Below are positions 46,980-57,175 of a DNA stretch of 64,000 nucleotides, piece after piece; position 1 is the first letter of the stretch; each line of letters opens with the position of its first letter. The notes beneath the pieces are model-generated. The model was not told the DNA's origin. It made no database searches and was given only the letters and a program-made list of their open reading frames with translations. This DNA is from Symbiodinium natans (Eukaryota; Sar; Dinophyceae; Suessiales; Symbiodiniaceae), in NCBI GenBank assembly GCA_905221605.1, contig CAJNDS010000776.1, positions 1-64,000 of the forward strand. The letters run 5' to 3'. The translations under genes and the position numbers were made by a program.

Positions 46980-46991
46980 TGATATATGTGA

Positions 46992-49488
46992 TGGCTCAAG
47001 ATCTCGGCTCAACCCCGGTGGGGTGCACAGGTAGCAGAGCGGTAGCTGTGTGAACCAGCCTCGAGTCCCCTAACTGTTTTGGGTACCAGGCCTGCTTTTT
47101 CACAGCCTTCATTTGAGCCATGTCCAGAGCACCTGTGCAGTCGAGATCCTCACTGCCAGCAAGTGATGGGTTGGAGTCATCTCACCCAACTTGCTCTGCA
47201 GAGAGCCAGAAAGAAGGCACGGCCCGACTGGAGGGCGAAGCAGCCCGGCTTGGGGAACTCTTCCCTTATGCGAGTCCTCTTACAGCCGGCTGTGGAGTTT
47301 TTCCAGCCTTGGAAGACCAGGTAAGTTGCTCGAGCAGCCTGGCAAGTGCAGAGCGAACTTGGGCCCATAGAGCCAATTGTGGCTCCAGCCAAGGCAGGAC
47401 TTTTCACCAAGCACTCTGCTTTCGCTGGTTTCACAAGGGCCGGAAAGAATGGCTGCTCCTCGCAGAGGACAGCAGAGTGTATTTTGTTCGCACCAGCAAA
47501 TCCGGCAAAACAGTTAGAGCCGGACCTTGTGGGCAATGGCGATGCATGGAAGACCCAGCAGAGCTCCACGGGGGAACGGGGGGCGACCCGCCCGTGCAGT
47601 GGCTTCGCCTGTTAAACTTTAACTGCACTGGCTGTGGTAATATTCCAACCCATAACCTCAGTTTTGTGCCAGGTCCTGGGAAAAGGCAACCAGCGATCTT
47701 GCACGGAGAGGATGGAAGACGCATCGAGCTCCACTGTGCCCTTTGTCTAGAAAACTTTCTAGCTTGCACGTGGAGCTGGCCGAGTTTTGACCAAGCAGTT
47801 AGGAGACCGGTGTTCCTGGACGACGCTTCCCTTGCTGACTTGCGTCAGTTAGGTCACCAAGTTATGCAGCCCGCACAGCCTTCGCTGGTTCCGCTGTCTT
47901 CTGCAGCCAGCGCACATGGCTGGACTTTCCTTGAGGAAGGGTGTTCTCAGGATCCAGACTCCCCAGAAGAAGCATGCAGCAGTGATTGGCAAGTGTGTGG
48001 CTTTGAAGATTTGGAAGACATCCCATGGGAGGTCTGACCTACTTCAGCCCCAACCCACCCAAATTGCAGGAGCTTTGCCCTGCCAGAATCAAGGGCGAGA
48101 CTATCCCCTCCGGAATCCATTCAGGGTGAGGCTTCTCCCCGTTTCAATCAGTGACGGTCTTTCGAGTCCGTTTCCAAATTGTGAGTGCCTCAGGGCACCA
48201 AAGAGAATCTTGCATAGAATTGGATCATGATTTGATCGCATAAGGTTGCAGGTGTAAGAATGCAAGCAAGCAAGTGCTCAGTCCCGGCACATACCCAGAT
48301 CCATCCATCGGAATATTCGCAGTCGTTCCGTTGGTCACCCTGCAGGACAAGCCGCCTTGATGTGGCTTTAGTACAGCCTGACACCGGTTTGGCCCCCTTG
48401 TTCGGTCTGTAGAGCAGACCGCTGGACCGGGTTTTCGGGCTCAGGAGCTTGCGGGTCTTCCACAGGCCCAACACGGGGTTCTCGCAAACACAGCGCCCGA
48501 AAGGATAACGTTAGAACCGGACCCTGAAGATCCTCACTGGTTGATGAGGGGAGGGAGCGCGCTGAGATGTTGGGGAACGGACGAGGATCCTAGTACTTAC
48601 CGGTCGGTTGTGGCCGAGGGCATGCTGCCCGGCATCAGTTTGGGGTTACCCGTGTTTGGCCTGCCGAGGATTTCCTTTGAGTTTCCTGCAGGGTGCTGTT
48701 GTTTCTCTCCGGGTGGTGCAAGCCCATCCTGGAGGAAGCCTAGCGGCAGGCGTTGTTTGGTAGGGACCAAAACCTAGGCTGACGGACAGCCTGAGGCACC
48801 AGATTGCGGAGGTTAAAGGCTGTGGCTCGGTGCCCGAAAGCCTGCCCAGCTGAGATGCCCAAATCAACCAAGCCCTCCCTGCGTGCAAGTGGTGTGGGCT
48901 CCTCTGGAGCCGCTGAGGTTGAACCAGTGAGTAAGAGCGAGAAAGCTGGTTCTTCCTCCCTGGTGAGTAAGTGCGAGAAAACCAGGTCAGCATACGGGGC
49001 AAACAGGAGCTCAGTGCTGCTGCGGCATGAGTTTCTGGGGCCTAGGTTAGTAAGTGCGAGAAAGCTTAGGCCTGCTCCGGAGGTTGGCGACTTTTGCCTT
49101 CCACTTGTTTGCAGTTTGTACAGGCATTGCCCATGTGTCGGTTCCGGACCTTCTGCCTTTTCTGAGTGAGCCGAATGTGGGTGAGTTTCTCCCCTGTACA
49201 GGCAGGGCTTATAGGGTAGGCAGTACAGACCAGGCAGTTCAACCTGCAGAACATTTGCCTAGGGCTTTGTATAGAGCCAAACCAGTGAGTAGCCGTAGGC
49301 CGCCGAGCTTCTCGCGGAACTGGTTAAGCCCTCATTGCTTTCTCTCGGTGTTCCCTGCACATAGTTCGGCCGTGTTAAGCAGGCCAAGGACACCTCGAGA
49401 GTTTTTCCTTTTCTGTGCATAGTTAATACCTTCCGGAACTTCGGTTCCGAAGAGCCTAACCTGGCTAGCGACGCAGTCCGCTTTCGAG
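46992..49488 (+). mobile_element. Array unit 2 (full, 2497 bp)
   Basis: Starts with the relic TGGCTCAAG (46992-47000), has the ORF at 47120-48037 and the hairpin at 49434-49449, and is preceded by TGATATATGTGA at 46980-46991. Nearly identical to unit 1. Confidence 0.8.
47120..48037 (+). CDS. Array unit 2 protein, 305 residues
   Basis: Same protein as unit 1 apart from Ser181 in place of Arg. Both CxxC pairs and the length are kept. Like unit 1 it has Phe60 and Arg119, so units 1 and 2 are the closest pair. Confidence 0.65.
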   Translation: MSRAPVQSRSSLPASDGLESSHPTCSAESQKEGTARLEGEAARLGELFPYASPLTAGCGVFPALEDQVSCSSSLASAERTWAHRANCGSSQGRTFHQALCFRWFHKGRKEWLLLAEDSRVYFVRTSKSGKTVRAGPCGQWRCMEDPAELHGGTGGDPPVQWLRLLNFNCTGCGNIPTHNLSFVPGPGKRQPAILHGEDGRRIELHCALCLENFLACTWSWPSFDQAVRRPVFLDDASLADLRQLGHQVMQPAQPSLVPLSSAASAHGWTFLEEGCSQDPDSPEEACSSDWQVCGFEDLEDIPWEV

Positions 49489-49500
49489 TGATATATGTGA

Positions 49501-51998
49501 CTGGCTCAAGATCTCGGCTCAACCCCGGTGGGGTGCACAGGTAGCAGAGCGGTAGCTGTGTGAACCAGCCTCGAGTCCCCTAACTGTTTTGGGTACCAGG
49601 CCTGCTTTTTCACAGCCTTCATTTGAGCCATGTCCAGAGCACCTGTGCAGTCGAGATCCTCACTGCCAGCAAGTGATGGGTTGGAGTCATCTCACCCAAC
49701 TTGCTCTGCAGAGAGCCAGAAAGAAGGCACGGCCCGACTGGAGGGCGAAGCAGCCCGGCTTGGGGAACTCTTCCCTTATGCGAGTCCTCTTACAGCCGGC
49801 TGTGGAGTTTCTCCAGCCTTGGAAGACCAGGTAAGTTGCTCGAGCAGCCTGGCAAGTGCAGAGCGAACTTGGGCCCATAGAGCCAATTGTGGCTCCAGCC
49901 AAGGCAGGACTTTTCACCAAGCACTCTGCTTTCGCTGGTTTCACAAGGGCCGGAAAGAATGGCTGCTCCTCGCAGAGGACAGCAGCGTGTATTTTGTTCG
50001 CACCAGCAAATCCGGCAAAACAGTTAGAGCCGGACCTTGTGGGCAATGGCGATGCATGGAAGACCCAGCAGAGCTCCACGGGGGAACGGGGGGCGACCCG
50101 CCCGTGCAGTGGCTTCGCCTGTTAAACTTTAACTGCACTGGCTGTGGTAATATTCCAACCCATAACCTCAGTTTTGTGCCAGGTCCTGGGAAAAGGCAAC
50201 CAGCGATCTTGCACGGAGAGGATGGAAGACGCATCGAGCTCCACTGTGCCCTTTGTCTAGAAAACTTTCTAGCTTGCACGTGGAGCTGGCCGAGTTTTGA
50301 CCAAGCAGTTAGGAGACCGGTGTTCCTGGACGACGCTTCCCTTGCTGACTTGCGTCAGTTAGGTCACCAAGTTATGCAGCCCGCACAGCCTTCGCTGGTT
50401 CCGCTGTCTTCTGCAGCCAGCGCACATGGCTGGACTTTCCTTGAGGAAGGGTGTTCTCAGGATCCAGACTCCCCAGAAGAAGCATGCAGCAGTGATTGGC
50501 AAGTGTGTGGCTTTGAAGATTTGGAAGACATCCCATGGGAGGTCTGACCTACTTCAGCCCCAACCCACCCAAATTGCAGGAGCTTTGCCCTGCCAGAATC
50601 AAGGGCGAGACTATCCCCTCCGGAATCCATTCAGGGTGAGGCTTCTCCCCGTTTCAATCAGTGACGGTCTTTCGAGTCCGTTTCCAAATTGTGAGTGCCT
50701 CAGGGCACCAAAGAGAATCTTGCATAGAATTGGATCATGATTTGATCGCATAAGGTTGCAGGTGTAAGAATGCAAGCAAGCAAGTGCTCAGTCCCGGCAC
50801 ATACCCAGATCCATCCATCGGAATATTCGCAGTCGTTCCGTTGGTCACCCTGCAGGACAAGCCGCCTTGATGTGGCTTTAGTACAGCCTGACACCGGTTT
50901 GGCCCCCTTGTTCGGTCTGTTGAGCAGACCGCTGGACCGGGTTTTCGGGCTCAGGAGCTTGCGGGTCTTCCACAGGCCCAACACGGGGTTCTCGCAAACA
51001 CAGCGCCCGAAAGGATAACGTCAGAACCGGACCCTGTAGATCCTCACTGGTTGATGAGGGGAGGGAGCGCGCTGAGATGTTGGGGAACGGACGAGGATCC
51101 TAGTACTTACCGGTCGGTTGTGGCCGAGGGCATGCTGCCCGGCATCAGTTTGGGGTTACCCGTGTTTGGCCTGCCGAGGATTTCCTTTGAGTTTCCTGCA
51201 GGGTGCTGTTGTTTCTCTCCGGGTGGTGCAAGCCCATCCTGGAGGAAGCCTAGCGGCAGGCGTTGTTTGGTAGGGACCAAAACCTAGGCTGACGGACAGC
51301 CTGAGGCACCAGATTGCGGAGGTTAAAGGCTGTGGCTCGGTGCCCGAAAGCCTGCCCAGCTGAGATGCCCAAATCAACCAAGCCCTCCCTGCGTGCAAGT
51401 GGTGTGGGCTCCTCTGGAGCCGCTGAGGTTGAACCAGTGAGTAAGAGCGAGAAAGCTGGTTCTTCCTCCCTGGTGAGTAAGTGCGAGAAAACCAGGTCAG
51501 CATACGGGGCAAACAGGAGCTCAGTGCTGCTGCGGCATGAGTTTCTGGGGCCTAGGTTAGTAAGTGCGAGAAAGCTTAGGCCTGCTCCGGAGGTTGGCGA
51601 CTTTTGCCTTCCACTTGTTTGCAGTTTGTACAGGCATTGCCCATGTGTCGGTTCCGGACCTTCTGCCTTTTCTGAGTGAGCCGAATGTGGGTGAGTTTCT
51701 CCCCTGTACAGGCAGGGCTTATAGGGTAGGCAGTACAGACCAGGCAGTTCAACCTGCAGAACATTTGCCTAGGGCTTTGTATAGAGCCAAACCAGTGAGT
51801 AGCCGTAGGCCGCCGAGCTTCTCGCGGAACTGGTTAAGCCCTCATTGCTTTCTCTCGGTGTTCCCTGCACATAGTTCGGCCGTGTTAAGCAGGCCAAGGA
51901 CACCTCGAGAGTTTTTCCTTTTCTGTGCATAGTTAATACCTTCCGGAACTTCGGTTCCGAAGAGCCTAACCTGGCTAGCGACGCAGCCCGCTTTCGAG
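49501..51998 (+). mobile_element. Array unit 3 (full, 2498 bp)
   Basis: After TGATATATGTGA (49489-49500) and a C comes the relic TGGCTCAAG (49502-49510). ORF 49630-50547, hairpin 51944-51959. Confidence 0.8.
49630..50547 (+). CDS. Array unit 3 protein, 305 residues
   Basis: Differs from unit 2 at Ser60 and Ser119. All cysteines kept, no indel. Confidence 0.65.
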   Translation: MSRAPVQSRSSLPASDGLESSHPTCSAESQKEGTARLEGEAARLGELFPYASPLTAGCGVSPALEDQVSCSSSLASAERTWAHRANCGSSQGRTFHQALCFRWFHKGRKEWLLLAEDSSVYFVRTSKSGKTVRAGPCGQWRCMEDPAELHGGTGGDPPVQWLRLLNFNCTGCGNIPTHNLSFVPGPGKRQPAILHGEDGRRIELHCALCLENFLACTWSWPSFDQAVRRPVFLDDASLADLRQLGHQVMQPAQPSLVPLSSAASAHGWTFLEEGCSQDPDSPEEACSSDWQVCGFEDLEDIPWEV

Positions 51999-52010
51999 TG
52001 ATATATGTGA

Positions 52011-54537
52011 CCTTGGCTCAAGGTCTCGGCTCAACCCCGGTGGGGTGCACAGGTAGCAGTGCGGTAGCTGTGTGAACCAGCCTCGAGCCCCTAACTGCTT
52101 TGGGTACCAGGCCTGCTTTTCCACAGCCTTCATTTGAGCCATGTCCAGAGCACCTGTGCAGTCGAGATCCTCACTGCCAGCAAGTGATGGGTTGGAGTCA
52201 TCTCACCCAACTTGCTCTGCAGAGAGCCAGAAAGAAGGCACGGCCCGACTGGAGGGCGAAGCAGCCCGGCTTGGGGAACTCTTCCCTTATGCGAGTCCTC
52301 TTACAGCCGGCTGTGGAGTTTCTCCAGCCTTGGAAGACCAGGTAAGATGCTCGAGCAGCCTGGCAAATCCAGAGCGAACTTGGGCCCATAGAGCCAATTG
52401 TGGTCCCAGCCAATGCAGGACTTTCCACCAAGCACTCTGCTTTCGCTGGCATCACAAGGGCCGGAAAGAGTGGCTGCTCCTCTCCGAGGACAGCAGCGTG
52501 TATTTTGTTCGCACCAGCAAATCCGGCAAAACAGTCCGAGCCGGACCCTGTGGGCAATGGAGATGCATGGAAGACCCAGCAGAGCTCCACGGGGGAACGG
52601 GAGGCGACCCGCCCGTGCAGTGGCTTCGCCTTTTGAACTTTAATTGCACTGGCTGTGGTAACATTCCAACCCATAACCTCAACTTCTTGCCCGGTCCTGG
52701 GAAAAGGCAACCAGCGATCTTGCATGGAGAGGATGGAAGACGCATCGAGCTCTACTGTGCCCTTTGTCTAGAAAGCTTCCTAGCGTGCACGTGGAGCTGG
52801 CCGAGTTTCGACCAAGCAGTTAGGAGACCGGTGTTTCTGGACTACGCTTCCCTTGCTGACTTGCGTCAGTTAGGTCACCAAGGTACGGAGCCCGTAGAAC
52901 CTTTGCTGGCGCCGCTGTCTTCTGCAGCCAGCGCACATGGCTGGACCTTCCTTGAGGAAGGGTGTTCTCAGGATCTAGACTCCCCAGAAGAAGCAGGCAA
53001 CAGTGATTGGCTAGTGTGTGGCTTTGAAGACTTGGAAGACGTCCCCTGGGAGGTCTGACCTAATCCGGCCCCAACCCACCCAAATTGCAGGAGCTATGCC
53101 CTGCCAGAATCAAGGGTGAGATGCTCACCCTCCGGAATCCCTTTGTCACGGGTGAAGCTTCTCCCCGTCCAATCAGCGACGGTCCTGTGAGTCCGTTCCC
53201 AAACTGAGAGTGCCATAGGGCACCACGGAGAATCTTGCATAGAATTGGATCATTTAATGATCGCATAAGGTTGCAGGTTGTAAGAATGCAAGCAGAAGTG
53301 CTCAGTCCCGGCACGTACTCAGATCCATCCGTCGGAATATTTTCGCAGTTGTTCCGATGGACACCCTGCAGGACAGGTCGCCTCGATGCGGCTTTTGTTC
53401 AGCCTGACACCGGTTCGGCCCCTTTGCTCGGTCTGTGCAGCAGACCGCTGGACCGGGTTTTCGGGCTCAGGTGCTTGTGGGTCTTCCACAGGCCCAACAC
53501 GGGGTTCTCGCAAACACAGCGCACGAAAGGATAACGTTAGAACCGCACCCTGAAGATCCTCACTGGTTGATGAGGGGAGGGAGGGCGCTGAGGGGACTGG
53601 AATGGACAGGGAGACGCCGGACGAGGTTCCGGTAGCTGAGAACAAGCGGGTCTCCCACCCGATTGAGGTTTTAGGGCTTGCCGCCACTCACCCAGTTTGG
53701 GGTTACCCGTGTTTGGCCTGTCGAGGATTTCCTTTGAGTTTCCTGCAGGGTGCTGTTGTTTCTCTCCGGGTGGTGCAAGCCCATCTTGGAGAAAGCCTAG
53801 CGGCAGGCGTTGTTGTTAGGGACCAATGCTTGGCTGACGGACAGCCAGAGGCACCAGGTTGTGGAGGTTAAAGGCTGTGGCTCGGTGCCTGAAAGCCTGC
53901 CCAACTGAGCTGCCCAAATCAACCAAGCCCTCCCTGCGTGCAAGTGGTATGGGCTCCTTGGAGCCGCTGAGGTAAACCAGTTAGTAAGAGCGAGAAAGCT
54001 GGTTCCCCTCCCTGGTGAGTAAGTGCGAGAAAGCCAGGTCAGCAAACGGGGCTAACAGGAGCTCAGTGCTGCTGCGGCATGAGTTCCTGGGGCCTAGGTT
54101 AGTAAGGGCGAGAAAGCCTAGGCCTGTGCCGGAGGTTGGCGACTTTGCCAAGCCACTTGCGTTCAGTTTAGTACAGGCATTGCCCATGTATCGGTTCCAG
54201 ACCTTCTGCCTTTTCTGTGTGAGCCGGAAGTGGGTGAGTTTCTCCCCTGTACTGGCAGGGCTGATAGGGTAGGCAGTACAGACCAGGCAGTTCAACCTGC
54301 AGAACATTTTGCCTAGGGCTTTGTACAGTGCCAAACCAGTGAGTAGCCGTAGGCCGCCGAGCTTCTCGCGGAACTGGTTAGGCCCTTTTTCTTCTCTCGG
54401 TGCTCCCTGCACATAGTACGGCCGTGTCAAGCAGGCCAAGGACACCTCGAGAGTCCCTTTTCCGTGCATAGTTAATACCTACCGGAACTCCGGTTCCGAA
54501 GAGCCTAACCTGGCTAGCGACTCAGCCCGCTTTCGAG
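52011..54537 (+). mobile_element. Array unit 4 (full, 2527 bp, most diverged)
   Basis: After TGATATATGTGA (51999-52010) and CC comes the relic TTGGCTCAAG (52013-52022). ORF 52141-53058. The 3' non-coding part has many indels and a rearranged stretch near 53590-53700 compared with other units, while the hairpin stem is kept with a changed loop, CGGAAC-TCCG-GTTCCG (54483-54498). Confidence 0.8.
52141..53058 (+). CDS. Array unit 4 protein, 305 residues, diverged but intact
   Basis: About two dozen substitutions relative to unit 3 (for example GTEPVEPLLAP for VMQPAQPSLVP near residues 249-259) but no indel or stop, and both CxxC pairs are kept. The flanking non-coding DNA of this unit has numerous indels, so the frame appears to have been under selection in its source lineage. 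Confidence 0.7.
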   Translation: MSRAPVQSRSSLPASDGLESSHPTCSAESQKEGTARLEGEAARLGELFPYASPLTAGCGVSPALEDQVRCSSSLANPERTWAHRANCGPSQCRTFHQALCFRWHHKGRKEWLLLSEDSSVYFVRTSKSGKTVRAGPCGQWRCMEDPAELHGGTGGDPPVQWLRLLNFNCTGCGNIPTHNLNFLPGPGKRQPAILHGEDGRRIELYCALCLESFLACTWSWPSFDQAVRRPVFLDYASLADLRQLGHQGTEPVEPLLAPLSSAASAHGWTFLEEGCSQDLDSPEEAGNSDWLVCGFEDLEDVPWEV

Positions 54538-54549
54538 TGATATCTGTGA

Positions 54550-57045
54550 CCTGGCTCAAGATCTCGGCTCAACCCCGGTGGGGTGCACAGGTAGCAGAGC
54601 GGTAGCTGTGTGAACCAGCCTCGAGTCCCCTAACTGTTTTGGGTACCAGGCCTGCTTTTCACAGCCTCCATTTGAGCCATGTCCAGAGCACCTGTGCAGT
54701 CGAGATCCTCACTGCTAGCAAGTGATGGGTTGGAGTCATCTCACCCAACTTGCTCTGCAGAGAGCCAGAAAGAAGGCACGGCCCGACTGGAGGGCGAAGC
54801 AGCCCGGCTTGGGGAACTCTTCCCTTATGCGAGTCCTCTTACAGCCGGCTGTGGAGTTTCTCCAGCCTTGGAAGACCAGGTAAGTTGCTCGAGCAGCCTG
54901 GCAAGTGCAGAGCGAACTTGGGCCCATAGAGCCAATTGTGGCTCCAGCCAAGGCAGGACTTTTCACCTAGCACTCTGCTTTCGCTGGTTTCACAAGGGCC
55001 GGAAAGAATGGCTGCTCCTCGCAGAGGACAGCAGCGTGTATTTTGTTCGCACCAGCAACTCCGGCAAAACAGTTAGAGCCGGACCTTGTGGGCAATGGCG
55101 ATGCATGGAAGACCCAGCAGAGCTCCACGGGGGAACGGGGGGCGACCCGCCCGTGCAGTGGCTTCGCCTGTTAAACTTTAACTGCACTGGCTGTGGTAAT
55201 ATTCCAACCCATAACCTCAGTTTTGTGCCAGTGACTGGGAAAAGGCAACCAGCGATCTTGCACGGAGAGGATGGAAGACGCATCGAGCTCCACTGTGCCC
55301 TTTGTCTAGAAAACTTTCTAGCTTGCACGTGGAGCTGGCCGAGTTTTGACCAAGCAGTTAGGAGACCGGTGTTCCTGGACGACGCTTCCCTTGCTGACTT
55401 GCGTCAGTTAGGTCACCAAGTTATGCAGCCCGCACAGCCTTCGCTGGTTCCGCTGTCTTCTGCAGCCAGCGCACATGGCTGGACTTTCCTTGAGGAAGGG
55501 TGTTCTCAGGATCCAGACTCCCCAGAAGAAGCATGCAGCAGTGACTGGCAAGTGTGTGGCTTTGAAGATTTGGAAGACATCCCATGGGAGGTCTGACCTA
55601 CTTCAGCCCCAACCCACCCAAATTGCAGGAGCTTTGCCCTGCCAGAATCAAGGGCGAGACTATCCCCTCCGGAATCCATTCAGGGTGAGGCTTCTCCCCG
55701 TTTCAATCAGTGATGGTCTTTCGAGTCCGTTTCCAAATGTGAGTGCCTCAGGGCACCAAAGAGAATCTTGCATAGAATTGGATCATGATTTGATCGCATA
55801 AGGTTGCAGGTGTAAGAATGCAAGCAAGCAAGTGCTCAGTCCCGGCACATACCCAGATCCATCCATCGGAATATTCGCAGTCGTTCCGCTGGTCACCCTG
55901 CAGGACAAGCCGCCTTGATGTGGCTTTAGTACAGCCTGACACCGGTTTGGCCCCCTTGTTCGGTCTGTTGAGCAGACCGCTGGACCGGGTTTTCGGGCTC
56001 AGGAGCTTGCGGGTCTTCCACAGGCCCAACACGGGGTTCTCGCAAACACAGCGCCCGAAAGGATAACGTCAGAACCGGACCCTGAAGATCCTCACTGGTT
56101 GATGAGGGGAGGGAGCGCGCTGAGATGTTGGGGAACGGACGAGGATCCTAGTACTTACCGGTCGGTTGTGGCCGAGGGCATGCAGCCCGGCATCAGTTTG
56201 GGGTTACCCGTGTTTGGCCTGCCGAGGATTTCCTTTGAGTTTCCTGCAGGGTGCTGTTGTTTCTCTCCGGGTGGTGCAAGCCCATCCTGGAGGAAGCCTA
56301 GCGGCAGGCGTTGTTTGGTAGGGACCAAAACCTAGGCTGACGGACAGCCTGAGGCACCAGATTGCGGAGGTTAAAGGCTGTGGCGCGGTGCCCGAAAGCC
56401 TGCCCAGCTGAGATGCCCAAATCAACCAAGCCCTCCCTGCGTGCAAGTGGTGTGGGCTCCTCTGGAGCCGCTGAGGTTGAACCAGTGAGTAAGAGCGAGA
56501 AAGCTGGTCCTCCTCCCTGGTGAGTAAGTGCGAGAAAACCAGGTCAGCATACGGGGCAAACAGGAGCTCAGTGCTGCTGCGGCATGAGTTTCTGGGGCCT
56601 AGGTTAGTAAGTGCGAGAAAGCTTAGGCCTGCTCCGGAGGTTGGCGACTTTTGCCTTCCACTTGTTTGCAGTTTGTACAGGCATTGCCCATGTGTCGGTT
56701 CCGGACCTTCTGCCTTTTCTGAGTGAGCCGAATGTGGGTGAGTTTCTCCCCTGTACAGGCAGGGCTTATAGGGTAGGCAGTACAGACCAGGCAGTTCAAC
56801 CTGCAGAACATTTGCCTAGGGCTTTGTATAGAGCCAAACCAGTGAGTAGCCGTAGGCCGCCGAGCTTCTCGCGGAACTGGTTAAGCCCTCATTGCTTTCT
56901 CTCGGTGTTCCCTGCACATAGTTCGGCCGTGTTAAGCAGGCCAAGGACACCTCGAGAGCTTTTCCTTTTCTGTGCATAGTTAATACCTTCCGGAACTTCG
57001 GTTCCGAAGAGCCTAACCTGGCTAGCGACGCAGCCCGCTTTCGAG
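54550..57045 (+). mobile_element. Array unit 5 (full, 2496 bp)
   Basis: Preceded by TGATATCTGTGA (54538-54549, one substitution) and CC; relic TGGCTCAAG at 54552-54560. ORF 54679-55596, hairpin 56991-57006. Ends GCTTTCGAG at 57045, followed by TGATATATGTGA (57046-57057). Confidence 0.8.
54679..55596 (+). CDS. Array unit 5 protein, 305 residues
   Basis: Close to unit 3, with substitutions at Leu97, Asn128 and Val-Thr at 185-186 (FVPVTGKRQ). Cysteine pairs kept. Confidence 0.65.
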   Translation: MSRAPVQSRSSLLASDGLESSHPTCSAESQKEGTARLEGEAARLGELFPYASPLTAGCGVSPALEDQVSCSSSLASAERTWAHRANCGSSQGRTFHLALCFRWFHKGRKEWLLLAEDSSVYFVRTSNSGKTVRAGPCGQWRCMEDPAELHGGTGGDPPVQWLRLLNFNCTGCGNIPTHNLSFVPVTGKRQPAILHGEDGRRIELHCALCLENFLACTWSWPSFDQAVRRPVFLDDASLADLRQLGHQVMQPAQPSLVPLSSAASAHGWTFLEEGCSQDPDSPEEACSSDWQVCGFEDLEDIPWEV

Positions 57046-57058
57046 TGATATATGTGAC

Positions 57059-57078
57059 CCGTAGCCATTTGGCTCAAG
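57059..57078 (+). other. Dinoflagellate spliced-leader sequence at the LINE 5' end
   Basis: CCGTAGCCATTTGGCTCAAG. The known DinoSL is DCCGTAGCCATTTTGGCTCAAG, so this copy lacks one T and is otherwise complete from the second base. It directly follows TGATATATGTGAC. Its presence in genomic DNA means that a trans-spliced transcript was reverse-transcribed and inserted. Confidence 0.85.
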
Positions 57079-57175
57079 TTTCGGCTCAACCCCGGTGGGG
57101 TGCACACAGTAGCTGAGCGGTAGCTGTGGTGAACCAGCCTCGAGTCCTCAAACTGACGTTGGGGGAACAGGCCTC
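57071..57175 (+). repeat. 5' leader shared between the LINE and array units
   Basis: GGCTCAAG...CGGCTCAACCCCGGTGGGGTGCACA, then TAGCNGAGCGGTAGCTGTG and CCAGCCTCGAGTCC, are common to the LINE and to positions 44184-44290 and equivalents (written here in pieces). Similarity fades after about 57175. Confidence 0.75.

Noticed and set aside
44182-57045. Reading the 2.5-kb units as a plain satellite or segmental tandem duplication
   Set aside because: Unit starts differ in leader length, one unit is only a 3' fragment, and each boundary has the LTR-derived 12-mer. Unequal exchange may have homogenised units later, but does not explain these junctions.
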